Assembly (NCBI RefSeq): GCF_030161415.1
Contig: NZ_BSSU01000003.1
Location: 62,001-126,000, forward strand
Source of the DNA: Thalassotalea eurytherma
Lineage (GTDB): Bacteria > Pseudomonadota > Gammaproteobacteria > Enterobacterales > Alteromonadaceae
Direction: 5' to 3'
Length of the DNA: 64,000 nt
Part shown: piece by piece, positions 37,839-47,970 of the stretch
Layout: each line of letters starts with the position of its first letter
Position numbering within the stretch: position 1 is the stretch's first letter
The notes under the pieces: generated by a model
Database searches by the model: none
Told to the model about the DNA's origin: nothing
The model's input: only the letters and a program-made list of their open reading frames with translations
Program-made: the position numbers and the translations under genes

Positions 37839-38444
37839 ATGAAACAACACTTTCTTATCACCTTTTCTCTTTTCATTTTGTTGTCAGGTTGTAGCACAAC
37901 GTCCGAATTACCTGAGATAACCGGAGAAATCACAGACGATCAATATCAACAACAATTAAGCCAACTCAGTGATTGGCAGTTTACAGGAAAACTTGCCTTC
38001 ATCACGCCCAAAGAGCGCCAAAGTGCTAATGTCTTGTGGCAAACACACAACCAGCAGTTAGAAAAACTGAGCTTGTCGACATTTTTAGGGATTAATATTC
38101 TAGAGCTCGAAAAACAAACCCAAGATTATGTTATCCATGTTGACGGTGAAAGCCACCAAGGAACGAACCTTTCCTACCTCATTTGGCAGCTTACAGGGTT
38201 AACCCTGCCAGTTAATGCGTTGAATGATTGGTTAAAAGCTCGTCCTCATATTACTAACGACCAACTCATCTATGATCAAAGCAATATCTACCCTAGCGGT
38301 TTGAATAGTGATTTCAATCAGCAGCAATGGCAGGTAAAATACCGACAATATCGCCCTGTTAATCAAATTATGCTGCCACATAAAATAGATATCACGCAGG
38401 GGCAGTTATCTATCAAACTTCAAATTAATCGATGGGAACTCTAG
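37839..38444 (+). CDS. lolB: Outer-membrane lipoprotein receptor LolB
   Basis: A 201-residue lipoprotein: signal peptide with lipobox LLSGC (Cys18). Family landmarks include DWQFTGKLAFITPKERQSAN and FLGINILELEKQ, the YLIWQLTGLTLPVNALNDWL region and the end QLSIKLQINRWEL. It accepts lipoproteins from LolA and inserts them in the outer membrane. Overall similarity is moderate, as is usual for LolB, but the order hemA-(divergent)-lolB-ispE-prs confirms it. Confidence 0.95.
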   Translation: MKQHFLITFSLFILLSGCSTTSELPEITGEITDDQYQQQLSQLSDWQFTGKLAFITPKERQSANVLWQTHNQQLEKLSLSTFLGINILELEKQTQDYVIHVDGESHQGTNLSYLIWQLTGLTLPVNALNDWLKARPHITNDQLIYDQSNIYPSGLNSDFNQQQWQVKYRQYRPVNQIMLPHKIDITQGQLSIKLQINRWEL

Positions 38445-38447
38445 TCA

Positions 38448-39299
38448 GTGAGTCAACGTTTTAGCTTTCCAGCACCAGCAAAATTAAACTTATTCCTACA
38501 CATTACCGGACAACGAAGTAACGGTTATCACAACCTTCAAACGCTTTTTCAGTTCTTAGATTTTGGCGATAAACTAACCTTTGAATTAACGGACTCAGGT
38601 AAGGTTGAACTTTTAACAACATTTAAAGGTGTTGCCCACGATGACAATTTAATTGTAAAAGCGGCAAAAAAATTACAATTAGTGAGTAAGGCCGATAAAG
38701 GCGTAAAAATATCGATTGATAAAGTGTTGCCAATGGGCGGTGGCCTTGGCGGTGGTTCGTCAAACGCAGCCACGGTGCTGGTCGCACTCAATAAGCTATG
38801 GCAATTAAACTATACAACAACAGAACTTGCAGCATTAGGCCTGAGTTTAGGCGCTGACGTGCCGATATTTGTTCATGGTCACGCTGCCTTTGCAGAAGGT
38901 GTTGGAGAAATCATTCACCCTCAAAGCCCACAAGAACATTGGTATTTAGTGACCAAACCTGATGTCAGTATTTCTACCGCTGAGGTATTTAGCGCACCTG
39001 ATTTAACTCGAAATACTGCACCAATAGATAAAGGTGACTACGAACTAGCGAGTTGCCATAATGATTGTCAAAATTGGGTAATAAATCGCTATCCTGAGGT
39101 TGCCAACCTATTAGCTTGGTTGGTAGAATATGCGCCGTCTCAAATGACGGGCACGGGCGCTTGTATATTTTCGAGCTTTACCTGTGAACAAGAGGCACGT
39201 TACATTCAAAGTAAGCTGCCGCAAGGCATTGAATCGTTTGTAGCTAAAGGAGCAAACACTTCTCCTTTAATGCATGCTGTTAAGAATTTCCCCTTCTAG
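38448..39299 (+). CDS. ispE: 4-diphosphocytidyl-2-C-methyl-D-erythritol kinase
   Basis: GTG start three bases after lolB. A 283-residue GHMP kinase: FPAPAKLNLFLHITGQRSNG substrate start, ATP loop PMGGGLGGGSSNAATVL, and a C-terminal MTGTGACIFSSF. It phosphorylates CDP-methylerythritol in the MEP isoprenoid pathway. Co-transcribed with lolB; prs follows about 100 bases later. Confidence 0.97.
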   Translation: MSQRFSFPAPAKLNLFLHITGQRSNGYHNLQTLFQFLDFGDKLTFELTDSGKVELLTTFKGVAHDDNLIVKAAKKLQLVSKADKGVKISIDKVLPMGGGLGGGSSNAATVLVALNKLWQLNYTTTELAALGLSLGADVPIFVHGHAAFAEGVGEIIHPQSPQEHWYLVTKPDVSISTAEVFSAPDLTRNTAPIDKGDYELASCHNDCQNWVINRYPEVANLLAWLVEYAPSQMTGTGACIFSSFTCEQEARYIQSKLPQGIESFVAKGANTSPLMHAVKNFPF

Positions 39300-39402
39300 C
39301 AGCAAAAAATTGCCATTAATTGGTAAAATGTAAATTCATTGCTCATAGTTAGTGGCTATGAGCGTTAATTTTAATGTCAAAAAAGTTTCTGAGGAACTGA
39401 CA

Positions 39403-40350
39403 GTGCCTGACATGAAGATCTTTGCGGGTAACGCCACCCCTGAACTGGCTAAGAAAATTGCTGATCGTTTGTATATGAACTTAGGTGAAGCAAAAGTAGG
39501 TAGTTTCAGCGACGGTGAAATCAGTGTCGAAATCACTGAGAATGTCCGCGGTGCCGATGTATTCATCATCCAATCAACTTGTGCACCAACTAACAACAAC
39601 TTAATGGAATTAATCGTCATGGTAGACGCACTTCGTCGTGCTTCTGCTGGTCGTATTACAGCGGTAATGCCTTATTTTGGTTATGCTCGTCAAGATCGTC
39701 GTGTACGCAGTGCTCGTGTACCAATCACAGCTAAAGTAGTTGCTGACTTCTTATCTAGTGTTGGTGTTGACCGTGTTTTAACAGTTGATTTACACGCAGA
39801 GCAAATTCAAGGTTTCTTTGATGTACCGGTAGACAACGTATTTGGTACACCTATCTTATTAGAAGATATGGTTGAAAAAGAGCTTGATAACCCTGTAGTA
39901 GTTTCTCCAGATATCGGTGGTGTTGTGCGTGCTCGTGCTGTCGCTAAGTTATTAGATGATGCAGATTTAGCAATTATCGATAAACGTCGTCCTAAAGCAA
40001 ATGTTGCTCAAGTAATGCATATTATCGGTGATGTTGAAGGTCGTGACTGTATTATTGTTGATGACATGATTGATACTGGCGGCACGCTAGCTAAAGCTGC
40101 AGCTGCGCTAAAAGAGCACGGCGCTAAAAACGTTTATGCATACGCTACTCACCCTGTTTTATCAGGTAATGCAGTGCAAAACTTAAAAGATTCAGTGATT
40201 GATGAAGTTATTGTAACTGACTCAATTCCATTATCGAAAGAGTTAATGGCGCTACCTAACGTACGTCAATTAACGCTAAGTGGTATGTTATCTGAAGCGA
40301 TACGTCGCGTTAGTAACGAAGAATCTATTTCAGCGATGTTTGAAGACTAA
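39403..40350 (+). CDS. prs: Ribose-phosphate pyrophosphokinase
   Basis: GTG 39403 is chosen ([10 protein letters not shown]): it has TGAGGA at 39390-39395 and gives 315 residues, the E. coli length, while the ATG at 39352 adds 17 unrelated residues. Motifs: [20 protein letters not shown] (PP-loop and flexible loop), [18 protein letters not shown] and the PRPP site [18 protein letters not shown]. It makes PRPP from ribose 5-phosphate and ATP for nucleotides, His and Trp. Ends with a strong terminator. Confidence 0.98.
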   Translation: MPDMKIFAGNATPELAKKIADRLYMNLGEAKVGSFSDGEISVEITENVRGADVFIIQSTCAPTNNNLMELIVMVDALRRASAGRITAVMPYFGYARQDRRVRSARVPITAKVVADFLSSVGVDRVLTVDLHAEQIQGFFDVPVDNVFGTPILLEDMVEKELDNPVVVSPDIGGVVRARAVAKLLDDADLAIIDKRRPKANVAQVMHIIGDVEGRDCIIVDDMIDTGGTLAKAAAALKEHGAKNVYAYATHPVLSGNAVQNLKDSVIDEVIVTDSIPLSKELMALPNVRQLTLSGMLSEAIRRVSNEESISAMFED

Positions 40351-40372
40351 TATCGTTTGAATTTGAAATAAG

Positions 40373-40402
40373 AAACGGAGCCTGTAGCTCCGTTTTTTTT
40401 TA
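40373..40402 (+). terminator. Rho-independent terminator of prs
   Basis: AAACGGAGC - ctgta - GCTCCGTTT with a T-run of nine. Confidence 0.9.
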
Positions 40403-40430
40403 CCGCGTAAAACAACTACTGTGCTAGCTT

Positions 40431-40835
40431 TTATCGTTCAGCCGGTTCAATTAAATCAAACTTGTTGCCATAAAGATCTTCGAAAATAACCACTTTACCA
40501 TACGGCTCGCGTCTAGGTGCTTCACTAAACGTGACACCATGTTCAATATAATGTTGATACGTGCGATCAAAGTCAGGTGTCGTTAAAATCATCAGTACAC
40601 TGCTGCCCGCTTGCTTACCAACCAGCGACTTCTTCTCTGCTGACTGAGCTTTAGATAAAATTATTTGTGTTTGGCATGCAGTATTTGGCTTAAGTGTTAC
40701 CCAACGCTTTTCGGTGCCCATCGCCATATCTTCAATTAACTCAAAGCCTAAAACGTCTTGATAGAAAGCAATTGCCTCATCATAATCACGAACAAATATG
40801 TTGATTCCAGAAATAACACCCAACAAGTTTTTCAT
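40431..40835 (-). CDS. VOC/glyoxalase-superfamily protein
   Basis: A 134-residue VOC-fold protein with FVRDYDEAIAFYQDVLGFEL near the start and DLYGNKFDLIEP at the end, typical of the glyoxalase/bleomycin-resistance superfamily. The final Glu of IEP may bind a metal. Substrate unknown. No neighbour on the same strand. Confidence 0.87.
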   Translation of the reverse strand: MKNLLGVISGINIFVRDYDEAIAFYQDVLGFELIEDMAMGTEKRWVTLKPNTACQTQIILSKAQSAEKKSLVGKQAGSSVLMILTTPDFDRTYQHYIEHGVTFSEAPRREPYGKVVIFEDLYGNKFDLIEPAER

Positions 40836-40942
40836 AAAATTTACTCCTAAAAATCAGCCGTGTTAGTAACAAAAGGCGCTACTGTATAAATAATTAAAAT
40901 TAAATGCTATAAAAAGAAAAACAATGACAAAAATAACAACCA

Positions 40943-41590
40943 ATGTTTGACAAAAAAGTTACCTATTTATATCTATTTACCGCAATTATCTATCTAGCAA
41001 GTTTACCCTTTACCACCTACCCGTTTCAGTTCTCGGTAAAAGCATTACCAATATTCCTGCTTTTTTTAACCTGCTTTAGTCAATTGGAGGGTAGACATAA
41101 AATATTCATGAGCTTAGCACTTCTATTTAGTATGACTGGAGATATCTTCCTCTCGATTTCCAGCCCTATGAGTTTCCAGTATGGTTTAGGCGCTTTTTTA
41201 ATTGCTCACCTATGCTATGGCATTTATTTTTTGACATTAAAAAGCAACACCAATAACAGGCAGCCTCAATATATCGAGTTAGTCGCTATTTTAGGATTTG
41301 CTGGGGTCGCAGCCTATATCATTTTGCCCCATACCAGTTCACTAATGGTGCCAGTTGCAACCTATTTAGTTGTGATAAGTGTGATGGCAATGATTGCGTT
41401 TTATAAAGGGCTAAACAATCAAGTGAAATTAGGCGTATGTTTCTTTTTAGTGTCTGATACTTTGCTAGCAACCAACCTATTTGTAACCCCTTTTTCAGGG
41501 GCTAGTTATCTTGTTATGGTGACTTACTACCTTGCTCAATACTATATTACCCGTGGCATTTTCGCCCAATCGCTACATAAAGCAGCCTAA
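40943..41590 (+). CDS. YhhN family membrane protein
   Basis: A 215-residue integral membrane protein with about eight hydrophobic helices. The YhhN/TMEM86 signature is seen as FSVKALPIFLLFLTC, SMTGDIFLSIS and GLGAFLIAHLCYGIYF, and later SDTLLATN. Eukaryotic members are lysoplasmalogenases; bacterial activity is unproved. Seven bases before the AraC-type gene, likely co-transcribed. Confidence 0.87.
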   Translation: MFDKKVTYLYLFTAIIYLASLPFTTYPFQFSVKALPIFLLFLTCFSQLEGRHKIFMSLALLFSMTGDIFLSISSPMSFQYGLGAFLIAHLCYGIYFLTLKSNTNNRQPQYIELVAILGFAGVAAYIILPHTSSLMVPVATYLVVISVMAMIAFYKGLNNQVKLGVCFFLVSDTLLATNLFVTPFSGASYLVMVTYYLAQYYITRGIFAQSLHKAA

Positions 41591-41597
41591 CTGCACG

Positions 41598-42617
41598 ATG
41601 GATTATCAAGTACCTCAATATTGTGTGAAGTCTTTAGCGCATTTCTTAATGCAACAAGGCATAAAGAAGCAGCAGATATTAACAACGCTAGCCACTGATG
41701 AAGTTAGCTTTGCAGATGCAAAAACGCGCTACGATTTATCAACCTATGACGCACTGCTTGCTGAGGCTAGCCGCATCTTAAAAATCGAAAATATCGGTTT
41801 TCATTTCGGCCAGGCATTCGAATTGGGAATTTGGGGGATATTAGGTCATATTGTCGTTGCAGCCCCAAACCTTGAACAGGCGCTTTATTATCAAAAACGC
41901 TACCAATGTTTGATTGGTAATGTTGGTCAAGCTGAGCATGAAATCAATGACAATGTATTAACTATGCGTTATATCTCGCACCCTGCGGCCAGTAAAAACA
42001 ACATTGAACATGTTATTACTGCGTGGCTGACTTTTGCGTTTAGCTATACTCGAAGTACCGATGCACCTATTAGTGTTCACTTTACTCACCAGTGCTTAAC
42101 AACGGTAAAAGAGTACCAAGCGTTTTTTCGTTGCCCAGTGATTTTTGGCGATGACTTTAATGGCGTCAAAATCCATATAAAGTCGTTAACACTCCCTATT
42201 GTTAGTAGTAATAGTGATGTATTGAATGTACTTGTTGGCCAAGCTGAGCAGCAACTGGCCAACAAACGTCAATCAGCATCCATGGATATTATTCGAGAAT
42301 ACATCATTGAGCAATTACCCAAGCAGTTGCCTAACTTAGAAGATGTCGCAAACCATTTAGACATTAGTGTCAGGCAATTACAGCGTCAGTTTCAAAAAGA
42401 ACAAATAAACCTGACGCTTTTAGTTGAATCGATAAGACAACAACTAGCGATTAGTTACTTAACACAAACCAATCACAAGTTAATTTATATTTCCTCGATA
42501 TTAGGCTATTCAGAGCAAAGTGCTTTCCAACGAGCTTTTAAACGTTGGTTTGGTGTAACACCGCAAGCCTATCGACTACAGCCAACCGCTATTAAACTTT
42601 CTCAATCAAGACTCTGA
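41598..42617 (+). CDS. AraC-family regulator, arabinose-binding-like N domain
   Basis: ATG 41598 gives MDYQVPQYCVKSLAHFLMQQG; the frame upstream overlaps the YhhN gene and is rejected. 339 residues: an N-terminal domain of the OruR/FadR-like AraC type (GILGHIVVAAPNLEQAL, residues about 20-210), then two helix-turn-helix motifs (LEDVANHLDISVRQLQRQF and SSILGYSEQSAFQRAFKRWF). Such regulators sense small metabolites. Its last 12 bases overlap the convergent sterol-desaturase gene, a possible target. Confidence 0.9.
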   Translation: MDYQVPQYCVKSLAHFLMQQGIKKQQILTTLATDEVSFADAKTRYDLSTYDALLAEASRILKIENIGFHFGQAFELGIWGILGHIVVAAPNLEQALYYQKRYQCLIGNVGQAEHEINDNVLTMRYISHPAASKNNIEHVITAWLTFAFSYTRSTDAPISVHFTHQCLTTVKEYQAFFRCPVIFGDDFNGVKIHIKSLTLPIVSSNSDVLNVLVGQAEQQLANKRQSASMDIIREYIIEQLPKQLPNLEDVANHLDISVRQLQRQFQKEQINLTLLVESIRQQLAISYLTQTNHKLIYISSILGYSEQSAFQRAFKRWFGVTPQAYRLQPTAIKLSQSRL

Positions 42618-43853
42618 CGTCAACTGCCCCGTATTTTCCATATTGTGTTTTGTTACGATATAAAAATAGCCAAGCTCTAACAAAGTTATCGCCACCAAAT
42701 AGCTAGTAAAGTGAATTTTCACTATTGGTGCAAGCAGTATGTAAAAAACAACCGACACAAACATTAATCGAATAGGTTCGCCCCAAATCGTCCAAGATTT
42801 TAATTCTTGAAGGCCACTGATCATTATCAACGACGCGCTCGCAAGTAAACAAATAAGCACCAAATTGTCCAGTGGCAAGCTTGCTACCTGTAACAAGAAG
42901 GTCACAGTAAGCACCATCATGATAAGAAATTGAATGAAGATATAGCGCTTCATTGGGCCAGAGAGAGAAACATCGTACTTCTTCATTGTTTTGGTGGTGG
43001 CATAAGATCTAGGGTGCGCCTCGTTAACGTCTGTTGGGCGCCAACCTGGCGGCATAAAAAACACTTTCCACTTGTCTTTAAACCCTTTTGCCCAATAGGC
43101 ATCTTTTAATAGGTTCCAGTAAACTTGAAGGTTTGCCCAAAATGGATTCCAACTTTTTAACTGATGACTAACCCCATAAACAATATCAATACCTTCTTTT
43201 TCGGCTTGAAACGACTGGAATACTTTATCCCAAACGATAAAAACGCCAGCATAGTTTTTATCAATATAGTCGCGATTAAGTGCGTGATGGACACGGTGAT
43301 GGCTAGGCGCCACCATTATTGCTTCAAACCATGCAGGCATTTTATTAACGTGACGTGTATGAACCCAAAATTGATAGACAAGATTTAAAGACGCACAAGC
43401 AATAAAGACAATAGGGTCAACACCAATAAATGCTAACGGCAAATAAACTAGCCAAGCCAGTAAGCTCGGCGTACTTGTTTGCCTGAGGGCAGTTGTTAAA
43501 TTGTATTCTTCACTTGAATGATGAACAACATGAGAGCCCCACATCACGTGAATACGATGATTCAGCCGATGTACCCAATAATAAGCTAAATCGTAGATAA
43601 TAAATGCAAATAACCAAACCCAAACGGAATTTGATGGCAGCTCAAATAGCGCAAACTCTTGATAAATAGCGACATAAATAGAAAGCGGGAGCAATGATTT
43701 TAGTACCCCAGTAAAACGACTTAAAATCCCCAAACTCAACGAGTTTATCGCGTCATTGAAGCGGTAGTAATGGGTACCTCGCTTTTTGTCGAACCACAGT
43801 TCAACCGCGATAAGAATTAAGAAAAGTGGAATTGATGCTACGATAATCGTCAT
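42606..43853 (-). CDS. Sterol desaturase/fatty acid hydroxylase family protein
   Basis: A 415-residue membrane protein. The histidine boxes that bind the di-iron centre are HRLNH (H-x3-H), HVVHH (H-x2-HH) and HHRVHH. About four to six membrane helices precede and follow. A second block of helices after residue 300 is an extension beyond the usual domain of 250 to 300 residues. It probably hydroxylates or desaturates a lipid in the inner membrane; the substrate is unknown. It is convergent with the AraC-type gene. Confidence 0.9.
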   Translation of the reverse strand: MTIIVASIPLFLILIAVELWFDKKRGTHYYRFNDAINSLSLGILSRFTGVLKSLLPLSIYVAIYQEFALFELPSNSVWVWLFAFIIYDLAYYWVHRLNHRIHVMWGSHVVHHSSEEYNLTTALRQTSTPSLLAWLVYLPLAFIGVDPIVFIACASLNLVYQFWVHTRHVNKMPAWFEAIMVAPSHHRVHHALNRDYIDKNYAGVFIVWDKVFQSFQAEKEGIDIVYGVSHQLKSWNPFWANLQVYWNLLKDAYWAKGFKDKWKVFFMPPGWRPTDVNEAHPRSYATTKTMKKYDVSLSGPMKRYIFIQFLIMMVLTVTFLLQVASLPLDNLVLICLLASASLIMISGLQELKSWTIWGEPIRLMFVSVVFYILLAPIVKIHFTSYLVAITLLELGYFYIVTKHNMENTGQLTSES

Positions 43854-44008
43854 AAAAATACTCTAACCTGCTTCATTATGCTCACTATAAGCTAAGCACA
43901 AGATAGAAATATTGACCGCTTAACGACACCTATTGACCGTAAATTAGAGTTGATTAGTACTAAAATTGTGCTTTATTAAAAGTAAGATCTCAACGTTAGG
44001 TATCAGTT

Positions 44009-44791
44009 ATGCGCAGGATTATGCTGACAAATATACTGTGGTTAAGCTTAGTGTGGATAGCTGTTATGCCTGTAGCTATTGCTAATACTATGGCAATTAA
44101 AATTAATGACATCAAATGGCCACCTTTCTTTTTTCCTAAACTTGAAGGGCAATATTTAGGGTTGGGTAAAGAGTTGCTGTCTTATTGCCTTAACGGAGAA
44201 ACTTACCGCTTAGATTATCTTAACTTGCCAGTAAAACGTACACATCTTTATATGAAATCAGGACAGCTAGATATCGCCGTATACTCCCATAAGAAGTCGA
44301 GAGAAAACTTTGTCCTTTATAGCAAAGAGCCCATATTTATCAGTGAGTATGGATTTGTCTCGGTAAAAACTGATCAGGTAACCATTGAAAAAATTGAAGA
44401 CCTCTATAAATATAAATTTGGTAACCTATCAGGGATAGCCCATACACCAGAGGTACTAAAAATTATTGAAGAAAAACGTTTACATGACGAAGTAACTGAA
44501 GGGTATGATATTGATTCGATGTTCGGACAGATGTTAACAAGCCCACCAAGATTTCAAGTCATGGCCAATTCAAAAGAAACCTTTAAATGGCGAGCTAAAC
44601 AATTAGGCATCGCTGACGAAGTGAGGGTGCACCCGTTTACCGTTGCCAAAAAGCCATACTATCTCACGGTTTCTAAAGCTAGCAATAACATTGATAACAA
44701 GAAAGTGTTCCTTGAAAATATTGATAAATGCTTAGTATCAGCCAAGCAATCGGGTAAGTATCAAGAAATAGCGAGTAAATACGGCTTATAA
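44009..44791 (+). CDS. Periplasmic solute-binding protein (family 3-like)
   Basis: A 260-residue protein with a signal peptide ending VAIA. The mature part starts like the amino-acid binding family (IKINDIKWPPFFF, then GLGKELLSYCL) and continues with a two-lobe pattern (LDIAVYSHKKSREN; DLYKYKFGNLSG). No ABC permease or ATPase gene is near, so it may be an orphan receptor. Ligand unknown. No Asp-Arg pair can be assigned with certainty. Confidence 0.82.
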   Translation: MRRIMLTNILWLSLVWIAVMPVAIANTMAIKINDIKWPPFFFPKLEGQYLGLGKELLSYCLNGETYRLDYLNLPVKRTHLYMKSGQLDIAVYSHKKSRENFVLYSKEPIFISEYGFVSVKTDQVTIEKIEDLYKYKFGNLSGIAHTPEVLKIIEEKRLHDEVTEGYDIDSMFGQMLTSPPRFQVMANSKETFKWRAKQLGIADEVRVHPFTVAKKPYYLTVSKASNNIDNKKVFLENIDKCLVSAKQSGKYQEIASKYGL

Positions 44792-44815
44792 ATTACGCCT
44801 TTTCCCATTTAACCA

Positions 44816-44845
44816 TTGTCAACTAACGCAGCTAAATGTTACTAT
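44816..44845 (+). promoter_or_regulatory. Probable sigma-70 promoter of rplY-pth-ychF
   Basis: TTGTCA (44816-44821), 18-base spacer, TACTAT (44840-44845), then a GC-rich stretch (tgcgcgcc), as is typical for genes of the translation machinery. It lies 111 bases before the rplY start. Confidence 0.6.
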
Positions 44846-44865
44846 TGCGCGCCTTTTTTACCTCA

Positions 44866-44926
44866 AGCAAGAATTTCTTGCTAGTAAAGAAGGTACATAG
44901 TTGTTTTTGGTCGCAAAAAGCAACAC
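44866..44926 (+). repeat. Two inverted repeats in the rplY leader
   Basis: AGCAAGAA-t-TTCTTGCT (44866-44882) and GTTGTTTTT...AAAAAGCAAC (about 44902-44926) lie in the predicted untranslated leader. They could be folds used by L25 for autogenous control. Confidence 0.45.
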
Positions 44927-44955
44927 AATTTTAATTTATTATTGAGTACAAAATC

Positions 44956-45576
44956 ATGACTGATATTTTTACTTTGGATGCTGAAGTACGTACTGACCTA
45001 GGGAAAGGTGCGAGCCGCCGCCTACGTCACGCGAACAAAGTTCCAGCGATCCTTTACGGTGAAGGCAAAGACCCTGTTTCTTTAACTTTAGAGCACCGCC
45101 ACGTGTTCCGTGCACAAGAAGAAGAAGCGTTCTATTCACACGTGTTAACTTTGAATGTTGACGGTGAAAAAGTTGAGTGTTTATTAAAAGACATGCAACG
45201 TCACCCGTTCAAGCCATTAGTAATGCACTTAGACTTTTTACGTGTAGATGCTACTCACGACATTCACACTAACGTTCCAGTTCACTTCATCAACGAAGAA
45301 GCTGTAGCGAAGAAAGGTGCTGTTCTTGCTCACCACATCAATGAAATCGCAATTACTTGTTTACCAGGTAAGTTACCAGAGTTCATCGAAGTTGATTGTG
45401 CAGACTTAGAAGTAGGTCAAACTCTTCACTTATCTGACGTTAAATTACCAGAAGGTGTTACTTCTGATGAATTAGCCAAAGGTGAAGATCACGACCAAGC
45501 TGTTGTTACTGCTAACGCTCCTAAAGGCGGAAGTGATGACGAAGAAGCAGCTGAAGAAGTAGCTACTGAAGAATAA
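44956..45576 (+). CDS. rplY: 50S ribosomal protein L25, long CTC type
   Basis: A 206-residue L25: the N-terminal 5S-rRNA-binding domain (about 1-95: [20 protein letters not shown]) is followed by the CTC/TL5 C-terminal domain and an acidic tail ([14 protein letters not shown]). E. coli L25 is only 94 residues, so this is the two-domain form. First gene of rplY-pth-ychF. The predicted promoter and leader hairpins lie upstream. Confidence 0.96.
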   Translation: MTDIFTLDAEVRTDLGKGASRRLRHANKVPAILYGEGKDPVSLTLEHRHVFRAQEEEAFYSHVLTLNVDGEKVECLLKDMQRHPFKPLVMHLDFLRVDATHDIHTNVPVHFINEEAVAKKGAVLAHHINEIAITCLPGKLPEFIEVDCADLEVGQTLHLSDVKLPEGVTSDELAKGEDHDQAVVTANAPKGGSDDEEAAEEVATEE

Positions 45577-45593
45577 TCGACGAGGAACTTTCC

Positions 45594-46184
45594 TTGACGA
45601 CTAACATTCAGCTAGTTGTGGGGCTAGGTAATCCTGGCCCCGAATATACTAGAACTCGCCATAATGCAGGTGTTTGGTTCGTTGAAGAACTCGCCTCACG
45701 CTATAACATTCCCCTACGTCCAGAAAAAAAGTACTTCGGCTTATATGGCAAAGGCTATATTGGTGAAGAACTCGTCCATTTATTAATACCAACAACTTTT
45801 ATGAATAGAAGTGGCCAAGCTGTTGCACCACTTGCTAATTTTTTCCGTATTCCAGTCGAGAATATGTTGGTCGCACATGACGAGTTAGATATGGAACCCG
45901 GCACGATCAAAATTAAAAAAGGTGGTGGTCACGGTGGACACAATGGGTTACGAGATATCATCGCTCGTATGGCAAATAATAAAGATTTTTATCGGTTACG
46001 CATTGGCATTGGTCATCCTGGCCATCGTGATCGCGTAACTGGGCATGTGTTAGGAAAAGCACCTGCCAATGAACAAGATTTAATTGATCAATGTGTTGAT
46101 GAAGCATCTAGGTGTTTCGAAATATGGCAAAAAGACGACTTGAAAAAAGCACAAAATCGTCTGCATTCATTCAAAGCACAATAA
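45594..46184 (+). CDS. pth: Peptidyl-tRNA hydrolase
   Basis: TTG start at 45594 with GAGGAAC ahead gives [18 protein letters not shown], the usual N terminus. 196 residues (E. coli 194). Catalytic His in [11 protein letters not shown], Asp in [10 protein letters not shown], and [15 protein letters not shown]. It releases peptides from peptidyl-tRNA. 17 bases after rplY and 20 before ychF. Confidence 0.97.
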   Translation: MTTNIQLVVGLGNPGPEYTRTRHNAGVWFVEELASRYNIPLRPEKKYFGLYGKGYIGEELVHLLIPTTFMNRSGQAVAPLANFFRIPVENMLVAHDELDMEPGTIKIKKGGGHGGHNGLRDIIARMANNKDFYRLRIGIGHPGHRDRVTGHVLGKAPANEQDLIDQCVDEASRCFEIWQKDDLKKAQNRLHSFKAQ

Positions 46185-46204
46185 CAACTTTATAGGAAGC
46201 AAAC

Positions 46205-47296
46205 ATGGGATTTAAATGTGGCATCGTTGGCCTACCAAACGTTGGTAAATCAACACTATTCAATGCACTAACTAAAGCAGGTATTGAAGCGGCTAACTTC
46301 CCGTTTTGTACCATCGAACCTAATACAGGTGTAGTACCTGTGCCTGATCCTCGCTTAGACAAACTTGCTGAGATTGTAGGCCCTGAACGTGTTATTGCAA
46401 CAACAATGGAATTTGTTGATATTGCTGGTTTAGTAGCAGGTGCCTCTAAGGGTGAAGGTTTAGGTAACAAATTTTTAGCTAATATTCGTGAAACCGACGC
46501 AATTGGTCATGTAGTTCGTTGTTTTGAAAACGACAACATTGTTCACGTTGCTGGTGGTGTAAACCCGGCTGACGACATTGAAGTGATCAACACTGAGTTA
46601 GCCCTTGCCGATATGGATACTGCTGAGCGCGCAATCGTTCGCCAACAAAAGAAAGCCAAAGGCGGCGATAAAGACGCTAAGTTTGAATTACCTATTTTAG
46701 AAAACATTTTAAAGCATGTTGAAGAAGGTAATATGATTCGTTCTTTAGAATTATCTAAAGAAGAAAAAGAAGCCATTAAATATTTAAACTTTTTAACCAT
46801 AAAGCCAACCATGTACATTGCTAATGTCAATGATGATGGTTTTGAAAATAACCCTTACCTTGATCAAGTAAAAGAAATTGCTGCCCAAGAAGACGCCGTA
46901 GTTGTTGCGGTATGTGCAGAGATTGAAGGTGAGCTTTCAGAAATGGAAGAAGAAGATCGTGAAATATTTATGGAAGAAATGGGCTTAGAAGAACCAGGCC
47001 TAAACCGCGTAATTAACGCAGGTTATTCATTACTTCATTTACATACATACTTCACAGCAGGTGTTAAAGAAGTGCGTGCATGGACCGTGCGTCAAAACGC
47101 AACAGCACCTCAAGCAGCAGGTGTTATTCACACTGACTTTGAAAAAGGCTTTATTCGCGCTGAAGTGGTTGGCTACGATGCCTTTGTTGAATTTAATGGT
47201 GAATCTGGTGCTAAAGAAGCAGGTAAATGGCGTCTAGAAGGCAAAGATTATATCGTTAAAGATGGTGACGTTGTTCACTTTAGATTTAACGTTTAA
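46205..47296 (+). CDS. ychF: Redox-regulated ATPase YchF (Obg/HflX-type P-loop)
   Basis: A 363-residue protein of E. coli YchF size. P-loop [15 protein letters not shown], then [16 protein letters not shown] and [20 protein letters not shown] (G3), with the YchF NxxE in place of NKxD giving ATP preference, plus C-terminal TGS-like domain. Acts on ribosomes and in stress adaptation. Third gene of the operon, followed by a terminator. Confidence 0.98.
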   Translation: MGFKCGIVGLPNVGKSTLFNALTKAGIEAANFPFCTIEPNTGVVPVPDPRLDKLAEIVGPERVIATTMEFVDIAGLVAGASKGEGLGNKFLANIRETDAIGHVVRCFENDNIVHVAGGVNPADDIEVINTELALADMDTAERAIVRQQKKAKGGDKDAKFELPILENILKHVEEGNMIRSLELSKEEKEAIKYLNFLTIKPTMYIANVNDDGFENNPYLDQVKEIAAQEDAVVVAVCAEIEGELSEMEEEDREIFMEEMGLEEPGLNRVINAGYSLLHLHTYFTAGVKEVRAWTVRQNATAPQAAGVIHTDFEKGFIRAEVVGYDAFVEFNGESGAKEAGKWRLEGKDYIVKDGDVVHFRFNV

Positions 47297-47323
47297 CCTT
47301 ATCGTTAAAAAACGAATACCGAT

Positions 47324-47355
47324 AAAGGCTGGCGAGATTTCACCAGCCTTTTTTT
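47324..47355 (+). terminator. Rho-independent terminator of rplY-pth-ychF
   Basis: AAAGGCTGG - cgagattt - CACCAGCC followed by a T-run of seven. Confidence 0.85.
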
Positions 47356-47448
47356 ATGTGTAAATGACTTAAATTATTATATTTTCCATAATGAATGCTA
47401 AATTGGCGTCTATAATAACTAATGAATAAATCCGCTCTAGAGGTCCAT

Positions 47449-47796
47449 ATGAAAAAAATAGTAATAACGGCAATATTAGCGAGCATAACAATGTTTAGCG
47501 CGCCAGAAGTGGCAGCTAATGATATTTCTGTTCGTGTCTGTGAATATGTACAAGCAAACGATAAAAAACGATTAAGAAAATATTTAAAAGATCAAAAACT
47601 CAAGGTGAAAGTTATTTTTGATAGTGTTGGTTGTAGTGGTGATAACATACTTGTTTTTTCTGCAAAACAACAAGCCTTAGAAGTTGGTGAATATTTAATC
47701 GGTAAAACACCGAAAAAATCAGTGACCGCGAACTTAGATGCAATTACAGCAGCGTCAGCCCACTTAGGTGAAGCCGCGAAAAAACGGGTAAACTAA
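47449..47796 (+). CDS. Small secreted DUF3718 protein, second copy
   Basis: ATG 47449 (AGAGG nearby) gives 115 residues with the signal peptide MKKIVITAILAS... ending VAA; the earlier ATG at 47422 adds nine residues. The mature part is clearly homologous to the protein at 2027-2371: VCEYVQANDKKRLRKYLKDQ, IFDSVGCSGDN, and PKKSVTANL. Its leader has no c-di-GMP aptamer that I can see. Function unknown. Own terminator follows. Confidence 0.85.
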   Translation: MKKIVITAILASITMFSAPEVAANDISVRVCEYVQANDKKRLRKYLKDQKLKVKVIFDSVGCSGDNILVFSAKQQALEVGEYLIGKTPKKSVTANLDAITAASAHLGEAAKKRVN

Positions 47797-47809
47797 TACC
47801 TATTTAATC

Positions 47810-47853
47810 AAAGCCAGTGAGTTATTAATAATTATAACTTACTGGCTTTTTTG
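47810..47853 (+). terminator. Rho-independent terminator of the second DUF3718 gene
   Basis: AAAGCCAGT...ACTGGCTTTTTT, a stem with inner AGTTA/TAACT pairs. Confidence 0.85.
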
Positions 47854-47970
47854 TATCTGATTACTTATTAAATTTTAACCATGATCAAGCCGATTGTGTA
47901 TAGAGATTGAATAGTTTGTTGAGTTTTTGACCTAACAGTAGAAAAACTACAATTTTTTATAAAAAAACGG

